Source of the DNA: Chitinophagaceae bacterium UBA1946
GTDB lineage: Bacteria; Bacteroidota; Bacteroidia; Chitinophagales; Chitinophagaceae
Direction of reading: 5' to 3'
DNA: 20,178 nucleotides
NCBI GenBank assembly: GCA_002336815.1
Contig: DDEU01000010.1
Span: 1-20,178 of the forward strand
The translations under genes were made by a program, and so were the position numbers. The notes beneath the pieces were generated by a model that had not been told where the DNA came from, did not search any database, and saw nothing but the letters and a program-made list of their open reading frames with translations. Numbering within the stretch: position 1 is the first letter of the stretch; each line of letters opens with the position of its first letter. Positions 15,543-20,178 of the stretch are shown here, piece after piece.

Positions 15543-16169
15543 TCATTTTTTGGAGGCTGCATATTTCCAATGCCGGCTTTTTCCTTCGGTCATCATTTCA
15601 ATGGCCTGCAACATCCGCTTATTCCTGGTTGCTTCTGTTTTTGCCTCTGTGATCCACTGTATGTATTCTTTTTTATGGGAGTAGGCAAATGCCTCAAAGG
15701 TTGCATTGGCTTTTTTGTTTTTGGCCAATGCCTTTGCGAAATAATCGGGCACAACGATCTCTTTCTTCTCTTTGGATGCCGCTTTGGGAGGAAGTTTAAT
15801 GCCATTGTCATTCAATATCATTGCTTCTTTTATCCAGCTGATTATTTTTTTATCAGGCGGCAGGTCTTTTAGCGATGTGATCTTACCCAGGTGCCCCATT
15901 GCTGTTTCAGATGCTGCGGTTTCTCTCAATACAGGGTCTTTCATGATTGAAGCTTTCCAAAAACCAACAGCGCAATGCTGTTTAAAAGATGCCATGTGAC
16001 ACATCATTTCGCCCTTGTAATCAAAAAAGGGCATGCTCCATTTCATTTTTTCTTCCACATCAGGACAAGTGTTGTGAATGAGCTCTCTTACATGTTCTAA
16101 AATAGGTTTTGCAAAATCGGCTGATTTGGCAATATAGACATCGATGGATTTGTTGTAGGCAGGCATCAT
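15543..16169 (-). CDS. DUF1801 plus YdeI/OmpD-associated-like protein
   Basis: 208-residue cytoplasmic protein. The first part (about residues 15-118) fits DUF1801, with MKWSMPFFDYKGEMMCHMASFKQHCAVGFWK at its core (residues 42-72); this domain has a frataxin-like fold. The last part (about 140-198) fits the YdeI/OmdA family: VPDYFAKALAKNKKA, then AYSHKKEYIQWITEAK and a Lys/Arg-rich end. The function of such two-domain proteins is not established; they are common in Bacteroidota. Two adjacent Met codons (16169 and 16166) are possible starts. Its stop abuts that of the mmcQ-like gene with no base between. The Ig-domain gene lies 55 bases upstream on the same strand; no terminator or clear promoter was seen in that gap. 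Confidence 0.85.
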   Translation of the reverse strand: MMPAYNKSIDVYIAKSADFAKPILEHVRELIHNTCPDVEEKMKWSMPFFDYKGEMMCHMASFKQHCAVGFWKASIMKDPVLRETAASETAMGHLGKITSLKDLPPDKKIISWIKEAMILNDNGIKLPPKAASKEKKEIVVPDYFAKALAKNKKANATFEAFAYSHKKEYIQWITEAKTEATRNKRMLQAIEMMTEGKSRHWKYAASKK

Positions 16170-16224
16170 TCAATAAGTTTATTTCGCAATATAAACGATA
16201 CGCAAATTATTTCATATAGCTTTA

Positions 16225-18444
16225 TCAGTTACTAACGCCAACATTCAGATTTTTGCCAGGTTTAATTATTACTTCCGCATCTTGTTGAAGGAATAATTTT
16301 TTACAGGACACATTGGTACTGATTTCCGAAACCCTTTGTGCATTTGCTGGAATAACGACTTCTGTATTACTATCAGGCACTTCTCCACAACTCCAATTTA
16401 ATGGATTTTCCCATTCGCTGCTAACAGCACCATTCCAGCGATCAACCATTTTAAAAACGATCTCGTTGCTAAAACTGCTATTGTCAACGAGGCATCTAAC
16501 CTTTCCATTGAAATTCAGATTGGTGATTGTTAGTGTTGCGGAAGCTGAACCGGAGATCACATTGTCATAAGATCCCTGCGTGTCGTGAAGGCCATTGTAA
16601 CCAAATCCCCAGTCGATCTGCCAGAAATAACTGGTGCCGGAAACGGAAGAAGTAAAATTTGCCGCTCCATTTTTACAAAATTCTATCGTATCTCTTTTGT
16701 TCACATTAACACTTATAAATGCGGAATCATTACAACCTCCTGAATTATATACTTTGAGTTTGTATTTTCCGGCACTAACTGCTGCCGGCGTAGAAGTGCT
16801 CCATACCACGGCTGCATAATCCGAGGTATCGAAAACATGTGTAATGTCTGTGTTACACGTGTCACAAGGCACATCAAGCGCTTTGTCATATCCCAAAGCA
16901 GGATTGGTAAATACCTTAAGAATAACTGTATCGGAATACAAAGTATCACCACAATAGCTGGTTATTTTACACCTGTACAGGTAATTGTTTTGGGCAAGTG
17001 AAACATTGTAGAGGGTCATGTTATTAGTCGTGTAGTCATAGCCGCCATCGCCATTGATGAGGTCAGAAAAATGATTGCCGCTGTCTGTACTTTTCTGCCA
17101 TTGAATACTGGCGATCCTTCCTGTTACCCGTATACTTAAAATATAAGAGAAACCTACACAGGCATTTTTATCCTGAGGCTGACTTGTAATCACTGTGGGC
17201 ACATAAATATTATAAAGCTTGTGTACACTTGAAAAACTGTCAAAACAATTATCGCCGGTATGGCATCGGTACCCGTAGCCACTTATAGCGGGTGAAACTG
17301 TGAGTGATAAATAATTGGAAGTTTCACCAGGAATGACTGTATATGTGATGCCCGAATCTGCACTGGCTTCCCATTGAAAATTATACTCTTCGCCTGAGTA
17401 ATAAGGAATGGCGGAAAATGTAACACGTTCATTTGTGCAGGCATATTTTTCTTCTGCGGCAGCAAATACCGGTGTTTGTTTGTAGGTAACGGATACCTGG
17501 TCGGTATAAAGCGTTTTGCAGGTACTCGAAATCTGGCAACGGTAATAGAAACCGGATTCAGGATAGGGCAACGTGATTGAAGAAGCTGTTTCGCCGGTAA
17601 TATTTACATATCCGGGAGGCTGGTAATAATATTTTTGCCATTGATAGGAGAGGTTATTGCCGGTGGCAGCTACAGTGAACACGGCGTTTGTTCTATCACA
17701 AATTTTTTGATTCAACGGCTGTGTCACTATTGCAGTGCTTTCATTCCGCACGTTCAAAAGAGCTGGAACCGTTACAGCGACAGGATTGCATTCACTGCCA
17801 ACTACGCATCGGTACCTGGTGTTGTTCATGTTTAGACTAACAGAATCAAAGTGTAATACAGCGCTTGTTTTGCCTGGTATGGGTGCAAAGTTGTTGCCAC
17901 CATCATTGCTTTGCTCCCATTGATAGCTGATGGAACTACCGGTAACGCTTATGCTAAAATCTGCAGCGGTATTAACACAAGCAGAAATATTTCCTGGTTG
18001 TGAGATGATTGAAGTACTGTAACTGCCCACTGTTAAAGTAGCAATGGCTGTTTTTGAATCGGGGCCGCAGGGGCTATTGTAAGAACACCTGAATTTGTAT
18101 CCATTCATTTGGGTAGAAACAGCAAAGACAGTAAGCGTATCATCACCAATTTTATACATGTCATAAAGTGAAGCGGAAGCATTTGGAATGTTATTTGTCC
18201 ATGTTACGCCATTGTCGGTGCTCATTTCCCAAAAAAAACCCTGGTCTATTACTGCTGCAGAAATAAACATTACGTTGTGTCCCGGGCAAATAACCTGGCT
18301 CAACGGGTGTAAAGTTACCAGTGCCGGCATAGGAAGCCCGCAATCAGGCACCGGCGCATTATCAATTTTTGATTTGTTGGATTGTTGAGCCCCGGCACCT
18401 GAAGTAAAGAGGGTGATGAAAGCGATGAGGCCAATGTATTTCAT
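16225..18444 (-). CDS. Secreted multi-Ig-like-domain protein
   Basis: 739-residue exported protein with a signal peptide (MKYIGLIAFITLFTSGAGA, cut before QQSNKS). At least five tandem Ig-like domains of about 90-100 residues follow (about residues 40-530), each with C...SYQWQxSxDGG...I.GxTS...YRC...C. Two further beta-rich segments and a C-terminal module (668-739, DRWNGAVSSEWENPLNWSCGEVP...VIIPANA...) complete it. That module commonly lies just before a T9SS sorting domain in Bacteroidota proteins, but here the protein stops with GKNLNVGVSN and no type A or type B domain is visible. It is therefore either periplasmic, exported another way, or truncated relative to its relatives. Probable role is binding or adhesion (inference). 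No relation to the PorP/SprF locus is shown apart from proximity. Confidence 0.85.
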   Translation of the reverse strand: MKYIGLIAFITLFTSGAGAQQSNKSKIDNAPVPDCGLPMPALVTLHPLSQVICPGHNVMFISAAVIDQGFFWEMSTDNGVTWTNNIPNASASLYDMYKIGDDTLTVFAVSTQMNGYKFRCSYNSPCGPDSKTAIATLTVGSYSTSIISQPGNISACVNTAADFSISVTGSSISYQWEQSNDGGNNFAPIPGKTSAVLHFDSVSLNMNNTRYRCVVGSECNPVAVTVPALLNVRNESTAIVTQPLNQKICDRTNAVFTVAATGNNLSYQWQKYYYQPPGYVNITGETASSITLPYPESGFYYRCQISSTCKTLYTDQVSVTYKQTPVFAAAEEKYACTNERVTFSAIPYYSGEEYNFQWEASADSGITYTVIPGETSNYLSLTVSPAISGYGYRCHTGDNCFDSFSSVHKLYNIYVPTVITSQPQDKNACVGFSYILSIRVTGRIASIQWQKSTDSGNHFSDLINGDGGYDYTTNNMTLYNVSLAQNNYLYRCKITSYCGDTLYSDTVILKVFTNPALGYDKALDVPCDTCNTDITHVFDTSDYAAVVWSTSTPAAVSAGKYKLKVYNSGGCNDSAFISVNVNKRDTIEFCKNGAANFTSSVSGTSYFWQIDWGFGYNGLHDTQGSYDNVISGSASATLTITNLNFNGKVRCLVDNSSFSNEIVFKMVDRWNGAVSSEWENPLNWSCGEVPDSNTEVVIPANAQRVSEISTNVSCKKLFLQQDAEVIIKPGKNLNVGVSN

Positions 18445-18480
18445 AGAAAATCAAGTTTGTTCCTATGACTTTTATGGAAA

Positions 18481-18525
18481 CAAAAAAGCCGCAGATCGGC
18501 GTTTGTTAAATGCTGCAGCGGCTTT
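18481..18525 (-). terminator. Intrinsic terminator after the lipoprotein gene
   Basis: Read on the minus strand, AAAGCCGC (18525-18518) pairs with GCGGCTTT (18492-18485) across a 25-base loop and is followed by further T to 18482. It lies just after the stop of the lipoprotein gene and before the Ig-domain gene. The long loop lowers confidence. Confidence 0.6.
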
Positions 18526-18549
18526 AATCCAATGAATCAGGAAATTATT

Positions 18550-19353
18550 TTAATCGTAATAATATAATGTTTCGTACACAAAATCTGCAGGATCAGTTTG
18601 CCTGCGGTACAACGGTTTGTTATTGACTGTAAAACCGTATTCGAAAGCAGAGCGATGATCTCCATTGTTGCTGCTTATTTTTAACAGGTTGTTCTGCATC
18701 TTGTAATCATTGTAAAAAATGGGCGCCCAGTAAAAAAATCCATCTATCCGGGGAACCGGGTTGGGTTTGTCATCATACTGAAAAACGAGGGTATCGGTGG
18801 TATTGGGATTCACAGCCCAGTCGAATATCGATTTGGTTACATTACCGGCTGCATCAAATTCAAAACTTACTTCGGTCAATAAGCCATACGTATGGCCTCC
18901 ATCAAAACTCCTGTAATCTGTTCTTTTCTGCAACAGGCTACCAACATATGAGTAGACAGAACTATCGGTTCTGTCCTGGCTGCCGGAAGAATGGAACCTG
19001 GCAAAGGATAAGTGTAACTTTCCGCCTGCATCATAAAAAAAACTGGAGGTAGAATTACTCACAATACCGTCTGAACTACCGGTTGCTGTTATACTATCCA
19101 GTTTACCGGAACCATCCCTGAAAAATTTTTCTGTATACTGGTCGGTTGCAGAACTGGTTATCTTTATTCCGGAGAGCCGGTTGTTGGCGTCGTAGGAGTA
19201 ATTGGTAACGATCTCCTTGGTGGGACTGAATTTAGCAACCGTTTTGAGCAGGTGATTGTAAGTAGTACCCTGGCCCGTATTGGTACTCTCTTTTTTACAG
19301 GCGGCCAAGCCTGTAAGAAACAGGAATAGCGTGATAAGGGATAGTAATTTCAT
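18550..19353 (-). CDS. Lipoprotein with YD-like motifs
   Basis: About 267 residues from ATG 19353. The N-terminus MKLLSLITLFLFLTGLAACKK is a lipoprotein signal with lipobox LAAC; the KK after Cys and the acidic residue following do not settle which membrane it goes to. The mature protein has repeated YD/FD motifs (NYSYDANNRLSGI, FFYDAGGKLHLS, FEFDAAGNVTKSI) like those in DUF4595-type or Rhs/YD-repeat proteins of Bacteroidota, and many aromatic beta strands. Function is unknown. An ATG three codons upstream (19362) is also in frame, but 19353 gives a standard signal peptide and a better distance from the candidate promoter. Confidence 0.8.
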   Translation of the reverse strand: MKLLSLITLFLFLTGLAACKKESTNTGQGTTYNHLLKTVAKFSPTKEIVTNYSYDANNRLSGIKITSSATDQYTEKFFRDGSGKLDSITATGSSDGIVSNSTSSFFYDAGGKLHLSFARFHSSGSQDRTDSSVYSYVGSLLQKRTDYRSFDGGHTYGLLTEVSFEFDAAGNVTKSIFDWAVNPNTTDTLVFQYDDKPNPVPRIDGFFYWAPIFYNDYKMQNNLLKISSNNGDHRSAFEYGFTVNNKPLYRRQTDPADFVYETLYYYD

Positions 19354-19372
19354 ATGCAACATTTAGGCATAA

Positions 19373-19403
19373 TAAATTTACGCATATAAAAAGACTTCTG
19401 CAA
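19373..19403 (-). promoter_or_regulatory. Possible promoter of the lipoprotein gene
   Basis: On the minus strand TTG (19403-19401) is followed after 20 bases by TAAATTTA (19380-19373), one base off TAnnTTTG. The predicted start of transcription is about 15 bases before ATG 19353. The -33 part overlaps the terminator hairpin of the upstream gene. Confidence 0.35.
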
Positions 19404-19420
19404 TAGTGTGCAGAAGTCTT
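19387..19420 (-). terminator. Intrinsic terminator after 3-hydroxybutyryl-CoA dehydrogenase
   Basis: Perfect 12-bp stem: AAGACTTCTGCA (19420-19409 on the minus strand) and TGCAGAAGTCTT (19402-19391) with a six-base loop, followed on the minus strand by TTT and an AT-rich stretch. It lies 19 bases after the stop of the dehydrogenase gene. Confidence 0.85.
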
Positions 19421-19438
19421 ACCAGTAAACAAAAAGCC

Positions 19439-20178
19439 TTATTTAAAACTATTACTTACCACAAGCTCTTTTGAACCTGCAGTGTATACATAAAATCCTT
19501 CGCCGCTTTTTGCACCCAGCTTACCGGCAGTAACCATATTTACCAGCAGTGGGCAGGGAGCATATTTGGGATTGCCAAAACCATCCTGCAATACTTTTAA
19601 AATGCTCAGGCAAACATCCAGCCCGATGAAATCTGCCAGCTGCAATGGTCCCATCGGGTGCGCCATCCCCAGTTTCATCACTGTGTCAATGGATTCAACG
19701 CCGGCCACGCCTTCATACAAACTGTAGATGGCTTCGTTGATCATCGGCATTAAAATACGGTTGGCAATAAAACCGGGATAATCGTTTACTACGCAGGGTA
19801 CTTTGCCCAGTTGTTTGCTGAGTTCAACGATGGTATTGCTTACTTCATTTGTAGTAGCATAGCCGTTGATGATCTCAACCAGTTTCATCACCGGAACAGG
19901 ATTCATAAAGTGCATGCCGATCACCAGTTCGGGGCGCTTTGTTGCGGCAGCTATTTTTGTGATAGAGATGGAAGAGGTGTTGGTAGCCAATATGCAACCC
20001 GCCGGAGCCGCTTCATCGATCGACTTAAATATTTTTAATTTTAGATCAACATTTTCTGTTGCAGCCTCTACCACCAGTTCCGCATTTTTTACGCCTTCAG
20101 CAACATCTGTTACCGTAGTGATATTTGATAAGGCGGTTGTTTTTACATCCTCGGTAATGCTGCCTTTTGCAATTTGCC
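19439..20178 (-). CDS. 3-hydroxybutyryl-CoA dehydrogenase, N-terminus outside window
   Basis: NAD(P)-dependent oxidation or reduction of 3-hydroxybutyryl-CoA/acetoacetyl-CoA in fatty acid or butanoate metabolism. The reading frame is open to the right edge: 245 codons are present and about 40 residues, including the Rossmann GxGxxG, are missing. Seen in order: AELVVEAATEN, ATNTSSISIT, the catalytic-His motif GMHFMNPVPVMKLVEII, the NAD-domain end VVNDYPGFIANRIL, and the C-terminal domain with GMAHPMGPLQLADFIGLDV and a final GEGFYVY. Length and lack of a fused enoyl-CoA hydratase favour the single-domain Hbd/PaaH type over FadB. An internal GTG at 20074 is not the start. Terminated by the hairpin at 19387-19420. 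Confidence 0.93.
   Translation of the reverse strand, partial: QIAKGSITEDVKTTALSNITTVTDVAEGVKNAELVVEAATENVDLKLKIFKSIDEAAPAGCILATNTSSISITKIAAATKRPELVIGMHFMNPVPVMKLVEIINGYATTNEVSNTIVELSKQLGKVPCVVNDYPGFIANRILMPMINEAIYSLYEGVAGVESIDTVMKLGMAHPMGPLQLADFIGLDVCLSILKVLQDGFGNPKYAPCPLLVNMVTAGKLGAKSGEGFYVYTAGSKELVVSNSFK

Overview
The window reads as chromosome of a Bacteroidota bacterium, most likely close to Chitinophagaceae or another Chitinophagia/Sphingobacteriia-type lineage. The reasons are a PorP/SprF-family outer-membrane protein, a giant secreted protein ending in a type B T9SS (gliding-motility-type) sorting domain, SprB-type repeats, a lipoprotein with a Bacteroidota-style lipobox, start sites with almost no Shine-Dalgarno sequence, and promoters matching the Bacteroidota sigma-ABfr consensus TTTG-N19-20-TAnnTTTG. 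No tRNA, rRNA, insertion sequence, phage gene or CRISPR array was recognised. Exact taxonomy is inference.

Layout. Bases 1-45 are the last codons of an FKBP-type prolyl isomerase, followed by its terminator and a leader built of degenerate heptamers that run up to the start of pepT (peptidase T). An SPFH/band-7 membrane protein follows and ends at a strong terminator. Next come an ExbB-like and an ExbD-like protein (2743-3908). The exbD end overlaps tail-to-tail with prmC on the minus strand. Back-to-back sigma-ABfr-like promoters separate prmC from ribD (plus), whose stop overlaps the start of a YigZ/IMPACT-family gene.

The centre, 6616-15201, is a surface-protein locus: a PorP/SprF protein followed 75 bases later by one 2537-residue secreted protein. 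That protein has a signal peptide, ten modules of about 137 residues with exactly six cysteines each joined by proline-rich linkers, a nidogen-like middle section, seven SprB-type repeats of about 77 residues with two cysteines each, PKD/Ig-like segments and a type B T9SS C-terminal domain. From known SprB/SprF biology, the PorP/SprF protein is probably the partner that gets the giant protein secreted or attached to the surface. This is the most notable system in the window.

After it lie a small MmcQ/YjbR gene whose 5' coding end contains a perfect 14-bp inverted repeat, and four minus-strand genes: a DUF1801/YdeI-like protein whose stop codon abuts the mmcQ stop, a secreted multi-Ig-domain protein without a recognisable T9SS sorting signal, a lipoprotein with YD-like motifs, and the 3' part of a 3-hydroxybutyryl-CoA dehydrogenase that runs off the right edge. 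All intergenic stretches are shorter than 300 bases; the longest, 46-311, is described below.
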